A stretch of DNA of 64,000 nucleotides from Coptis chinensis (Eukaryota; Streptophyta; Magnoliopsida; Ranunculales; Ranunculaceae), in NCBI GenBank assembly GCA_015680905.1, contig CM027384.1, positions 72,387,501-72,451,500 of the forward strand. Reading direction: 5' to 3'. The notes below the pieces were generated by a model, which worked only from the letters and a program-made list of their open reading frames with translations, made no database searches and had not been told where the DNA came from. Positions 1 to 10,299 of the stretch are shown one piece after another; positions within the stretch are counted from its first letter, which is position 1, and the number at the start of each line of letters is the position of its first letter. A program made the position numbers and the translations under genes.

Positions 1-409
1 TGCTTCATTTTGCTTGGAGTTTATTATTAAACTTATTCTTGGTGGTTAGTTATCACGAAATTCCATGTTGGACTATCCAATTGAACCCACAAATCCAAAC
101 ATTTGACCTATGTAGGTTTCATCGTGAACTTCAACGTTGTCCCAGGCTCCCAGCCACCAAATAAAGGGAACACTGTGTATTCTTTTGTTCATTTAGCAGG
201 AGCTAATAGTAGTTCACTAATTGCTTAAACCAATTGGCTGAAGAACGAAACTGTTGGCAACAACACTTTGTATGATAGTCATACTTTACCCAGAGCTAGT
301 TATTTCACCCATTTTATGTTCAAAATTCAATATAACATCGACTACCATAAAAAGTGTTATGTTTTGTTGTTTTGATGCTCCATCTAATTGTTATAATCTT
401 CCACTACAG

Positions 410-1438
410 TATATTTGGGAGCAAGCTGAGTTTGATATTATACAGCGGACAACAAGGATCAGTCTCCACTTCAATCTTCGAAAGCAGCAGCGCAAAATTC
501 TCCATGCATTTTCTTATAGCTGGAGGCTGTAAGTTGCACTTCTCCTTCACTAAGACACGCTTTAGCAATAGAATTTGATGGTTGTAAAGAAATATTTGTC
601 AGTCTTGTATTTGAAAAGACGTGTAATATAATAGTTGATCATACTTGAACCGCCAATGTTGTAGGAAGGCAGTTCCTCTTTCTGAATTGAACTGTAGAAC
701 CAAAACTTTCTCTATCTTGGGGCATTTGTCTTTGTGATATCAAAGACTACCCAGTTTTTTCATGGGTTGAAGTGTACGAGGCATTAAAGTTTCCTGAGTA
801 GTATTTTGAATGGTCATTATTCATCACTGACCTGGTTTCGCAAAACCATATTTGGATCCTGAAAGGAGTCTTCCTGTATACAAATATTAGATTAATTTTC
901 TTGTCCTCTGTTAAACTTGCAAAGTCAACTACTGTGTAGCTAGACTTCTTCCTATATCTAGTGTGTAAATTTTGAATTTCATTTTCTAGGCAATAGTATG
1001 AAAGATGTCTGTGTAATGACAATTTTTCACTTATGAACACATATTGGTTTGCTTACCCTTGTATAGCTATATAGGGGTTTCAGACCCAAAATATCAGTAA
1101 CCTTACCTCTTAAGGATTTTGGTCAAAGTGAAGATATCAGCTTAGTTCTTTTTGCATCATTCATTGATAGTGAAATTTTCTCCATTCCACATCAATGCCT
1201 AATAAATTGTTAAATGATGATTTAAAATGTGTGCAGGTGGTCGTTGCCAGAAATCAAGGACTGCATGGAGGAAGCAGGATTTAAATCTGTTCACTTTTGG
1301 ATCAGACAGATGCCAGATACAAATGATGTGAAAAATTCAGAAGCTTTCACCGTGGGACGTGATGTGAAGTACGAAGAAGTATCAACTTTCCAACAGGAGG
1401 ATGCGTGGAATGCATATGTCGTAGGTGTTGCAAAATGA
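410..1438 (+). CDS. Putative SAM-dependent methyltransferase, last two exons (partial gene)
   Basis: Two exons are visible. The first is 410-528, preceded by a CTACAG acceptor and ended by a GTAAGT donor. The second is 1237-1438, after a GTGCAG acceptor, ending in TGA. They join in phase: CT plus G restores a Leu codon between SYSWR and WSLPEIKDCMEEAGF. The joined tail (YIWEQAEFDII..., ...KQQRKILHAFSYSWR..., ...DAWNAYVVGVAK) matches what I remember of the C-terminus of a conserved plant class-I methyltransferase family. The SAM-binding N-terminal half would be encoded left of the window. Bases 1-409 look like intron, with no exon I can defend. The gene converges on the ORRM1-like gene. The family name is from memory, so the function is tentative; the exon structure is firmer. 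Confidence 0.62.
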
Positions 1439-2663
1439 CCTTGAGTTAGTCATTCTTTCCTGTCTTCTAGTTAAATTTCATGATGCAAAACTATGGCACT
1501 GTGAAGCGTAAATGCAAAACTATGGCACTGTGTAAGCTGTATGTCTAATTGTGGAAAATGCATCAGAACTGTTCTCTCTTGATAGAATCAATTTTGTTCG
1601 TCAGCTCTATCTCTGTTTACAGCAATCCTGAAACCCTGAAGGTTACAATATATATCAGTGATATTTATGAAATCAGGAGGAAAACATTGGATTGGAATTG
1701 GACTAATCGTGGGTGAACCAAAAAGAAACCAAATTGCTGATATTTTGTGTATAATTCAGGTCAGAGCATCACTGTTTTCTGGGATGGTTGAATTATAATT
1801 CAAAATTTCATAGGACTACTAAATAGATCGGCAAGAGTGCAAGACAGTCCAACTGATTTTCCTGTAAATGTGAATGACGCATGATGACTAGCCCTTTGCT
1901 GGCAATAACCTTGGCCTCTTCCACTGTATGCTTGTCCTCCAAGTGGGGTGACTAAGACCTCTCAGAGTTCTGCCAGCTTCGGAGGAGTTGGGATTTTCCT
2001 GATGCCCAAGAGGATGGCTGGCAACACATTGATGTTTCACACGCAAAATTTGTACTCATGCCCGAACAAACAGCAGAGGAATAGATGCATAAAAGGCCAT
2101 ATAGGCAGTTCGGTTTCTGCCTTGGATGAGTTGTTAATGTAACTACCAATCATTTACACCATTTTCCACTACCGCCTCTGCCTGTGCGTGTTTCTGTTCG
2201 AGCAGCTAGCCTGGATATAAACGAAACATGGAGTGAATTTTTTCATGCGTGTTCCACATGCAATTTAGTCTTCATTCAATTTAATTGACAAGGTTTGGTC
2301 TAATATCTTAGTAAGGAAGACAGTTTTACCAACAAATTGACCTTGATTTTGCTATTTGAACGAAACGCTCATAAAATTCCTTGAACAACCAATGTAAGAT
2401 CTTAACTTACAGATCTTCTATTGCTTTCCATCTCCAAAGTAAAGGAACAGTAAGAAATAGTAAAAGATGATGGGAATAAAAACTCGTCAAATTCAAAACA
2501 TTATATTGATGCTGAAGTACATTCAGTTCATCTGAAAGACCACTCAGATGCTCAATACATTCAATCGGACCAGGCAATCTTACATTCACACGTGACCAAG
2601 CAGCTCTTCAGGGCTCCGTGGTTGTAAACTACTGAGGCAAGAGGACCTTAGCCATTCCCATTC
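1439..2663. other. Convergent intergenic region with two 3' UTRs
   Basis: No supportable gene. The stretch should hold the 3' UTRs of the methyltransferase (+) and the ORRM1-like gene (-). Bases 1461-1530 contain a short direct repeat (ATGCAAAACTATGGCACTGTG twice). Open frames near 1948-2149 are short, overlap on both strands and resemble nothing I recognise. Confidence 0.6.
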
Positions 2664-5600
2664 TCAGTATGTTGGCCTTGGGCTTCCCCTGCTGTATTTA
2701 GGTGGGTTTGTTTTGGCAACATCAACAACTATCATCCAGCCGTTAATGATCTGCAAAGAAGTAATTGCAATGGTAAGGTTTTGATTCTTTCTTACTTGGG
2801 TGACCAACGATTTGAATTGCATAGTGTAGCCAAAGCAAAATAAGTAGATATGAACCTACCTTGCCATTCATCTCTTTCAGGGCCGTACCAGCAGCTTCCT
2901 CAGTAGTGTACTCAATGAAGGCATAACCCTTGGACCTTTTAGATATCTTATCCATTATGATCTTAACTGTTAGCAGAATTACTTGCAATCAACATCTTGT
3001 TTTTAGTGATACAAAAAAGATACTAACTCTAAATATAACAGAATATATACCTTCCACAAGCTCCCCATATCCTTCAAATGCTGCACGTAATGTTTTCTCT
3101 GAAGTATAAAACGAGAGGCCTGAACAGAATGAAATGCGTCAATCTCAAGAATTTTACAAAAAGCATGTTTACTTAAAGGACGAGGATTGCAATCGGCATC
3201 AATCAAGTATTAACAACTGAAAGGTATTGCAGTGAACAATCAAATATACGACAGGGATAGCAATGCTGTAGAGACAAATAAAAGTTACTGGAAACAGAGA
3301 GAACTAAATAACTGACATTTTAAAAAATGAGATCCAAGTACAACGTAGTCTGGAGTGTTGGTGTTTGGACGGCCACATACAGGAAGGATCACATATTGAT
3401 TTCGAAATATCCGATCTGAAGTACAAGCTATCCTGTCCTATTGAATTTATTTCTTCCTGTACGAAGAGGTGATCACACTGAAGACCTTATTTCAAAAGTA
3501 TTATTCCAGATGATAATTCTAGTTCAGCAAAAGCATTCTTGTCTGTTTCATGTGTTGATTTTTCAATTTTCATGGGTTCGTAATACTTTTTATGAGAACC
3601 GACCACCCTTTTGAGTATTTTCCTGCTGTTTTCTGTCATCAATGACCGTTCAGCTTATTAAAAAAACAGTAGATAGATTAAATAAAATCTAACAAGAATC
3701 ATACCAGTAACAAAGAGCCTTTTCGTTTTAATGGCAGGTGCTTGCGTCTCTGCTGAATTCTGTAAATTACCATCACCTGAAGAAGACACAGATTATTATT
3801 AAAAAAAAATGGTAGATTCACTTACTGCTGAAGAAACATTGTCAAATCTAAGTTACAAATATGACCTCTAGAAGCCACCTAGTGAATTAGAGATTCAACC
3901 TTACACATAGCACGATACCTGCTTCCTATATTTATAGGAAGCAGTGAGGATACACACCCCACCCCCTTCTCTCTTTTGTGCTGAATTATGTTGATTACCA
4001 TCCCATGAAGATAATTTCATATAAGGGTGTATTTCATTAGTAGGAAATGGCAGGAAATATAAACGAAGAGAAGTATCTACCATCAATCAAAGTGTGACTG
4101 ATGTGACACTAATATATAAATTGAACAGAGAAGAATTTTATTTTACACCTTGTACTCCAAGTAAGAGATATTCCAACAATATTCTTCCATCAATCAAACA
4201 TGCCACACAATAAGTTGGTATATCAATGGGAGTCGAAATCCAAAACATATATGACATAATATAGGTAGCTAGAAGAAGCTACATAGTGAGTCATAAATTT
4301 AACCTTCCATACTATGTCTGTAAGTACCAGACAAGTATACGAATGAATAGCTTTTCGGTTAATTGCAAAGTTCAAGGAAAAACATAAGAGCCTCGAGGCG
4401 CTAGGCCTCCTAGAGGCTTAACGCACCTCAGAGACTTATTGAGGTATAAGCCTCAACCACGCCTCAATGGCGAAAATAACTTCATTTTTGTTTTATTTTT
4501 GAAGTAGACCAATTTTCCATATGAACAAGATTGTTTTGTCCTTCGAAGAAAGATTGAGGGTGATCATGAGAAAAAAAATATATATATGTATATCAGGCCG
4601 GATCTTAGAAGTACATACTTATTTTAAGTTAAAATAAGTACGTAAGTAAAACTTTACCTAGAAAATGAATTCAAACCTAATTTTTTGTGGATATCATCTA
4701 CTCACCATAAACATCATCTCTATAAAATTTTAACTCTTTTGAAAATCTCTAACTTAGGCAAAAGATGATTGTAAAAATACTATTTTCTGGACAGTTAGAT
4801 TTCTTTTTTAAGATGACAACAATTTTTAGCTAGGTTAGAGATTTCCAAATGAGCTCAAATTTTGTGGAGTTGATCTTTATGGTATGTAGGTAATACCCAC
4901 AAAAAATTAGAGTTGAATTTATTTTCTAGGTGATGTTTTACTTACGTAGTTATTTTAACTTTAAAATAAGTATGTACTTCTAAGATCGGGCTTGTATATA
5001 TATAAGTATTAAGTGTCTTGGTTATTCTGCCATTGAGGCTATAGCCTCAAATAGTTTTCCTGCCAAAGGTGCAACTCAAGTCGTGCACCTCGATGCATTT
5101 TTTAAATTCTGGTTACTCGTTAGCAATAGGTGGTGCCAATACCTATATTCAGCAACTAGGTACTGGAATTATCAGTTTGCTATTTAGGTTTAAGTTTTAA
5201 ACTGATTATAAGCACTATACACTCCAGTTTATCTTTGATTCCTCTCAACTGTAATGTTAAATTTATCCAACAATTGATCTCGGTCCTTATATGAAGTAGC
5301 CTTTGATCTCAATACTGTATCTTAACACTTTGTTGTTATGATAATGGAGTTGACACATTTGTGTAGATGTAAAAACAACAACATTTGGGGGGTGTGCAGA
5401 TCAACATCTAAACCCCGAGGTTCCATAAAATTGAAACTCTAAAGTACAATATTTATAATGATGAAGTCTAACTAATAAAATCAACTTTGTTGAACTAAAC
5501 AGGCCCTAACCTCCATAATTCTTGTATTCTGAGCCAAAATTTTCATCTTGCTGAACGGACAAAACACCAGGAACACCTATACAACAATAGAGGTATTATA

Positions 5601-6728
5601 CACATATGAGTAACATAAACATTAAAACAGTAGGGTGTAAATTAGGAGGCAATAGCTTACCAGCTAGTTCCTGTGCACACTCCTCATCAAGTTCACAACA
5701 GAACCCAAAATTGTTTTGCCAAGAGATGTGGTATATGCACATCTGTGCATCTTTTTCACTGCATAGAAGTGCTCAAATGTGTTACTGAAAAGGCAGAAAA
5801 AAAAATATGAAACAGGAGTAACAAATATGCTTGAGCATTAGAACTTACTTGCCCAAAACCTTTGTTAGTACTTGAGCATAATGGTCCACCATTTGAGCTT
5901 TTGTAACAACTTCAACAGGTGGTTTGTCCATTCGAACAATCCAGTATTTGGATTTTCTTTCAGAAAACAATCCAGAAGTTCCACTAGTTGAATCAAATAG
6001 ACTACTCAACTGAAGGTTCGATAAGCTATAGTCCTTTTCCATTGAATCAACATTCAGGTCAGGCCTAATGGATAAAACCTCTGGTAAAACTACAATACAA
6101 TGAAAAAACACTCATCTTAACAGCATTTTGACAAAAGGGCCTTCTCTACTCAATCTCATTTATATTTACTTCTTTTTGGGCCTATAATACTATAAATCAA
6201 CCAAATGTCAATGACGAAGAACTTACGAATAAGGGCTCTACGAGTTTCGTCATCAATATCGCAACAAAACCCAAACTGATTTTGCCAAGAAGCATTATAA
6301 ATACACATTTGAGCTTCCTTTTCACTGTCAAAGCATCACAAAATTCTCAAGAGATAACAAACTCAAACGTGTAAAATAAAAATGCAGAATGGGTATTAAT
6401 AAAGTTACCTTTCTAAAACCCTGGATAGGGTTTTAACATAATAATCAATGGCTTCTGATTTTGATTGAAGTTCTTCTTTGGGTCTCTTCATTATTACCAT
6501 CCAGTGTTGTTGTTGATTGTTCAAAGTAGAAGAAGAAGTAAGAAAATCTGAAGAAGTTGTTGTTGTGGCACTGATTGAAGAAGAAGTGAGTTTGCAAGCA
6601 TTTTTCTTCTTGATGCTTTTAGGAAAAAGAGTGGAAGTCTGGAGTTGGGTTTTGAGTGGCTGAGTATTAATTATTTTAGTGTTCCTAGTGGTGGTTGTAG
6701 GAGAGAGTAGCTTCATGCTTCCCGCCAT
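2664..6728 (-). CDS. ORRM1: ORRM1-like chloroplast RNA-editing factor (two RIP/MORF-like boxes plus RRM)
   Basis: Nine exons on the minus strand, all with GT-AG borders and consistent phase: 6728-6409, 6324-6227, 6089-5849, 5758-5661, 5576-5511, 3776-3705, 3119-3051, 2966-2860, 2750-2664. They give 1158 nt, 385 aa; Arabidopsis ORRM1 is about 374 aa. The N-terminus is Ser/Thr-rich like a plastid transit peptide. Two RIP/MORF-like boxes follow, at about residues 75-140 and 185-265, each with an AQMCIY...SWQN.FGFCC core. The C-terminal RRM, from about residue 291, has RNP2 RLFVTGL and RNP1 KGYAFIEY. In Arabidopsis ORRM1 is required for many C-to-U editing sites in plastid transcripts and binds PPR editing factors. 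The ATG at 6728 is the first in the frame. Intron 5 (1734 bp) holds a fold-back MITE and a decayed exon-6 duplicate. A MULE lies 110 bp upstream of the start. I see no defect in the coding sequence. Confidence 0.93.
3741..4320. repeat. Diverged tandem duplication covering ORRM1 exon 6 and adjacent intron
   Basis: The exon-6 5' end at about 3748-3786 (GCTGAATTCTGTAAATTACC...) recurs at about 3974-4011 (GCTGAATTATGTTGATTACC...). Intron sequence at 3868-3908 (CTAGAAGCCACCTAGTGAAT...CAACCTT) recurs at 4270-4309 (CTAGAAGAAGCTACATAGTG...TAACCTT). The distal copy lost the CAG acceptor (now CATG), so it should not be spliced in. The spacing between the matched blocks differs, so there have been indels or insertions. 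Confidence 0.55.
4388..5100. repeat. GAGGC-rich inverted repeat flanking the intronic MITE
   Basis: Bases 4388-4480 are dense in GCCTC/GAGGC motifs and include CCTCAATGGCGAAAATAAC. The right flank at 5024-5042 carries the reverse complement with few differences (GGTTATTCTGCCATTGAGG). The arms enclose the fold-back MITE, which suggests an older palindromic element that the MITE later entered. The outer ends and target duplication are not clear. Confidence 0.35.
4596..4993. mobile_element. Fold-back MITE in ORRM1 intron 5
   Basis: The left arm, from about 4596 (GGATCTTAGAAGTACATACT...), is the near-perfect reverse complement of the right arm ending about 4993 (...AGTATGTACTTCTAAGATC). Pairing runs about 165 bp inward on each side, including TACGTAAGTAAAAC and AATTTTTTGTGG blocks, and leaves a loop of about 60-70 bp. 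There is no coding capacity. Flanks are TATA-rich (GTATAT on both sides), so the target duplication and superfamily are uncertain. Confidence 0.7.
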
Positions 6729-6838
6729 GGTTTTACAGTTAAGGCCTCAAAATCTATATGTCTTATCTAGCTATGCAACTCCAAGACTATGTGGCAGTGA
6801 GTGGCACAATCTAATTCATGTATTTATCATATTATTAA

Positions 6839-7600
6839 GGGTCAATTCACAATCTAATTCATGTTTGAAAAGAGTTTTTTTTTTATACCCCTTTTGAAAA
6901 TCGAGAGAGATACCCAACTAACGTGAGTAACGTCTCCTCTGAGTTAACTAGTTAACTAGTATTTAGTATTTACTAACCAAAACACCCCCTGCTTGAGTTT
7001 ACTACATGGGGGCATTCTAACATAAAAATTTGTATTTAAATTTCGGTTAATTCCATAATTGGATGTTGAATAAATGTTTGGGACAAAACGCCCGTTGAAA
7101 GTGGCAGATAAATTTTAATCTAACTACGGACGTGGTCCTCACAAAAAGTCTACTAACATTCATTCCGATCACGCGTCTGTTTTGCAAACAATATCAAATT
7201 TTAAGTAAGAGTTCCAAAAACACGATACGTGACAAGATAACTAGAATCTAAAACATTATCAGTAGCCCTCTCAAATCAATATAGAAAACGATTTTTGTGT
7301 TCATTAAGCGGTTAGATTGAAATATCAAATCAGAGTTCTAGAACATGAAATGTGCATCTTATGTTCTAGAATTAACTGAAACTTAAATACAAATTTTTAT
7401 GTTAGATTGCCCCCTGTAATATGCAAAACTATTTGAGATACCCCCTTTAAAACTCTATAACTCATCAAATGCAAGCAGGGGTGTTTTGGTCAGTAAATAC
7501 TAGTTAACTGACGGGAAACGTTACTTGGGGGTATCTCTCGATTTTCAAAACAGAAGTATCTCAAAAAAACTTCTCAAACAGGAGTTTCCCAAATTGACCC
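6839..7600. mobile_element. Non-autonomous MULE (Mutator-like) with long terminal inverted repeats
   Basis: The element starts GGGTCAATT and ends AATTGACCC. It is flanked by an exact 9-bp duplication TATTATTAA (6830-6838 and 7601-7609). The terminal inverted repeats are about 200-250 bp, with matching blocks such as TTTTGAAAATCGAGAGA, CAAAACACCCC and CATAAAAATTTGTATTTAA. A 9-bp target duplication with long inverted repeats is the Mutator signature. The centre (about 7080-7350) has no open frame, so movement would need transposase in trans. The left end is 110 bp from the ORRM1 start codon, so it lies in that gene's promoter region. Confidence 0.85.
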
Positions 7601-7661
7601 TATTATTAATTTTCAATATGGTAAAAGTAAGTTCGTTTAGGAGCAAACCCATACCATTTTA

Positions 7662-7722
7662 TATCGTCATACTTTAATAGAATGTAAAATAATAATAATA
7701 ATAATAATAGTTTCTTCCATTT
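7662..7722. repeat. AT-rich tandem unit with (TAA)n microsatellite, duplicated at the Tat-1 insertion site
   Basis: A unit ATATCGTCATACTTTAATAG...AATAATAATAATAG...TTTCTTCCAT occupies about 7662-7722. A second unit starts at 7723, is cut by Tat element 1 after 7736, and resumes at 22401 (TACTTTGATATAATG...AATAATAATAG...TTTCTTCCAT). The locus therefore carried a ~60-bp tandem duplication before the retrotransposon arrived. Confidence 0.7.
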
Positions 7723-7736
7723 ATATCGTCATACTT

Positions 7737-8180
7737 TGTAAGTACCCTCCGTTCTACACTACAGTACACGTGTCCATACACCAGGCCACCAGCTCGTACC
7801 ATTCTATCAGAACGTCCCAACGACCCGAACTTAGGTTGTCCCCAACATCAGTTACAACCATATATATAAGCAAATCAACTAGCACAATCTTGGAGCTCAG
7901 TCAACACACCAATCAAGGAGACATTAACTTTGTAACGACAGAGTAATGACAAATCATCAAGATATCACACAAGGTGGATCTACACTTCATAATGGCCTAG
8001 AGCAAATAAGGAAAGTCAGCTCAAACATCTATAAGTAAAGAGAGATGAACTACGTAAAGCTTGATTCAAGTTTATCCCAAGAAACTTGATACGTAGGCAA
8101 CTCTTATCCCGATAAGAGTGCAGCCATTCCCTATCGCATAAATTGTCAGGTCATTGTCCAGTAAACACCAAACATCTACA
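7737..8180 (+). repeat. Tat-1 5' LTR
   Basis: 444 bp, TGTAAGTACC...CAAACATCTACA, with a TATA-like CATATATATAAGC near 7859. The 3' LTR lacks 8 bp within CCAGGCCACCAGC and differs at scattered sites, mostly C/T and G/A transitions as expected from deamination of methylated cytosine. Confidence 0.92.
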
Positions 8181-8181
8181 T

Positions 8182-8199
8182 TGGCGTCGTCTGTCGGTT
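8182..8199 (+). other. Tat-1 primer binding site
   Basis: TGGCGTCGTCTGTCGGTT begins two bases after the 5' LTR. It resembles the TGGCGCCGTCTGTGGG-type primer site common in plant Tat/gypsy elements, with a CpG-type C-to-T change. Confidence 0.75.
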
Positions 8200-8250
8200 C
8201 GTTTCCTTAAGAAAATAACACAGCCCACAAAGCTAGTCAGAAAAACCACC

Positions 8251-9596
8251 ATGGACCCATCACTTCAGATGTTGGCAGATCAGATGAAGACGCTCCAAGA
8301 GGCCTTCCTCACCTTGCAACAAGAGAACCAGATGATGCGGGAACAAGCCACCTCCAACGCCAACAACGGCACTCCAGATGCAGTAGAGAACAACGCCGTC
8401 GCAGCCCTTACCACAACCACTAATCAAAGGTTAGAAGACTTCATACAAAAGTTGGAGAAGTCAAACGACAAGGCAAGCGCACTGCAGATCGCACAGAAGA
8501 TACTCAAGACGTACAAGGCGTCACCATTCACAACTGAAATCAGGGAAAAGCAACCTCCGTCAGAATTCATCCAACCAACGTTCCCGCTATACGATGGTAG
8601 CTCGTGTCCAGGCCACCACGTAGCTCGTTTCAGCCACACTCTCACACTCTACAGCGCTCCAGAGTACGACTACCTGAAGTGCAAGCTCTTTCCAGCCAGC
8701 CTAAAGGACAGAGCTTTAGAATGGTTCTACATGCTCACTCCTAACTCAATCAGCAACTTCGACAAGCTAGCTAAGGCGTTACGCGCAGAGGGAGTTAGAT
8801 CCCACAACAGGAAGAAACAAGACGACCTGGACTCCTTGTTTCAACTAAAGCAAGCACATGGCGAGACAATCCACGAGTTCCTAGGATGCTTCAAGAAAAA
8901 GCTCATCTTAATGGAGTCAGGCTTAAAAGATAGCTTTGCAACGTCTGCATTCACCAACGCTCTCCTGGATGACTCCAACCTAGCAAGATCTCGATCTTGC
9001 GAACAAACGTAAGAACACCTAGGCGACTGTACCTACGTAATTGATAAGTACATCAAGTACGAAGAGTGGCGGGCCCAGCACAAAGGCAAAGAAGTTCTCA
9101 CAATAAGAAACAAGCGAGAACCCAAAGAAAACAAGCACTACTCGGGCAACAACAACAAGAATAACAAGGGCTACAACTCCAATAAGCCCCCTTATACAAA
9201 AAGAGAATTCTTCAACTTCTTCAGGACGCCGAGCCAAATAATCCTAAAGAATATCTATACAACACCATACTTCAAACCCAACATCAACAAGGTAATCGCC
9301 ATACCAGAACGTCCATACTGTCATTTTCAAAAGCTCCACCACCATGACACGAATGAATGTTGGAGCCTTAAACACTACCTCCAAGACTTAGTCGAGGAGG
9401 GCAAATTGAAAGAGTTCCTGCCAGAAAGCGACCTCAAGCATAAGCTGGATGTCAAACGCCACGTAAGGCGGGAGCCGCGACCCATTAACGCCCCGCCCAC
9501 AAGCGCGGGGAGCGAAGCGGTCCGACGATCTAAATCTCCAGGTCGATCGAGACACAACAGGAGACAACACTCCTCAGACAAAGATGAAGAAAGATA
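8251..9596 (+). pseudogene. Tat-1 gag, frameshifted
   Basis: The likely start is ATG 8251 (MDPSLQMLADQM...), although the open frame extends upstream. The N-terminal part holds a coiled-coil stretch (MLADQMKTLQEAFLTLQQEN). The gag core follows (FIQPTFPLYDG, LFPASLKDRALEWFYML, FDKLAKAL). The frame closes at 9012 and the reading continues in another frame through a basic Asn/Lys-rich region. It then reaches a zinc-knuckle-like ERPYCHFQKLHHHDTNECW, typical of Tat gag, and DLVEEGKLKEFL. It ends at 9596. In the intact element gag would package the RNA; here one frameshift splits it. Confidence 0.85.
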
Positions 9597-10200
9597 ATCA
9601 ATATGATTACTGATACCTCCAACGATGAAACCTCAAGTCGGGAAAAGCGCAGAAGGGTTGGAGCACTTTAGGAGATCTACTATCTCTCCCACAAAGCTGA
9701 AGTCATTACTCCTACAAGCTCTCAATCAATGACCTCCATAACATTCACGGAGGACGATCTAGACAAGGTGTGCCTACCCCACCCCACAATGATGCCCAGA
9801 TAGTACATGCACATCAAAATCAATGGGTGGACAGTCAAAAGAGTCCTCATCGATCCAGGCAGCTCATGCGACATATTTTTCTATCAAACATACAATGACA
9901 TGCACCTGCATACTCGGTGATGATAGAGTCAAATGCACCACTCTATGGAATTAACGAAGATCGCACATATGCCATTGGAGACGTCATCCTACCAGTCTCT
10001 ATTGGCAAAAAGGAAGACATGGTCAAAACTTCAACACACTTCAGTGTGATCGATGTCAAGTCGTCCTACACTGCCATTCTAGGACACCGATGGATTCACA
10101 AAATCCAAACAATTCCATCAACCCTACACCAGGTCCTGCGATTTCTCGGACCCCGAGGCATCATGGAGCTCAAAAGTAACCAACTAGAAGCTCATTGATG
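9597..10200 (+). pseudogene. Tat-1 aspartic protease region
   Basis: The active-site segment VLIDPGSSC is at 9843-9869, with Asp-Pro-Gly in place of the usual Asp-Thr-Gly, followed by a retropepsin-like tail (SSYTAILGHRWIHKI) to about 10198. In-frame stops (for example after HPTMMPR) and a frameshift break it. It normally cleaves the gag-pol polyprotein. Confidence 0.75.
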
Positions 10201-10299
10201 CAATCACGTCAGCACAACAACCACACCAAAGCCTCAGGTCGTCGAAAGCAAGGACGTCCCAAAGAAGCAAGATCCTCAAGCTTCCAGCCCTCCACCAGC

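Noticed and set aside
1-409. Further upstream methyltransferase exon
   Set aside because: An AG at 116-117 precedes a short open stretch, but it does not resemble the family and no matching donor was found.
8143-8250. N-terminal extension of the gag frame upstream of ATG 8251
   Set aside because: It overlaps the 5' LTR end and primer binding site, which are not translated in LTR elements.
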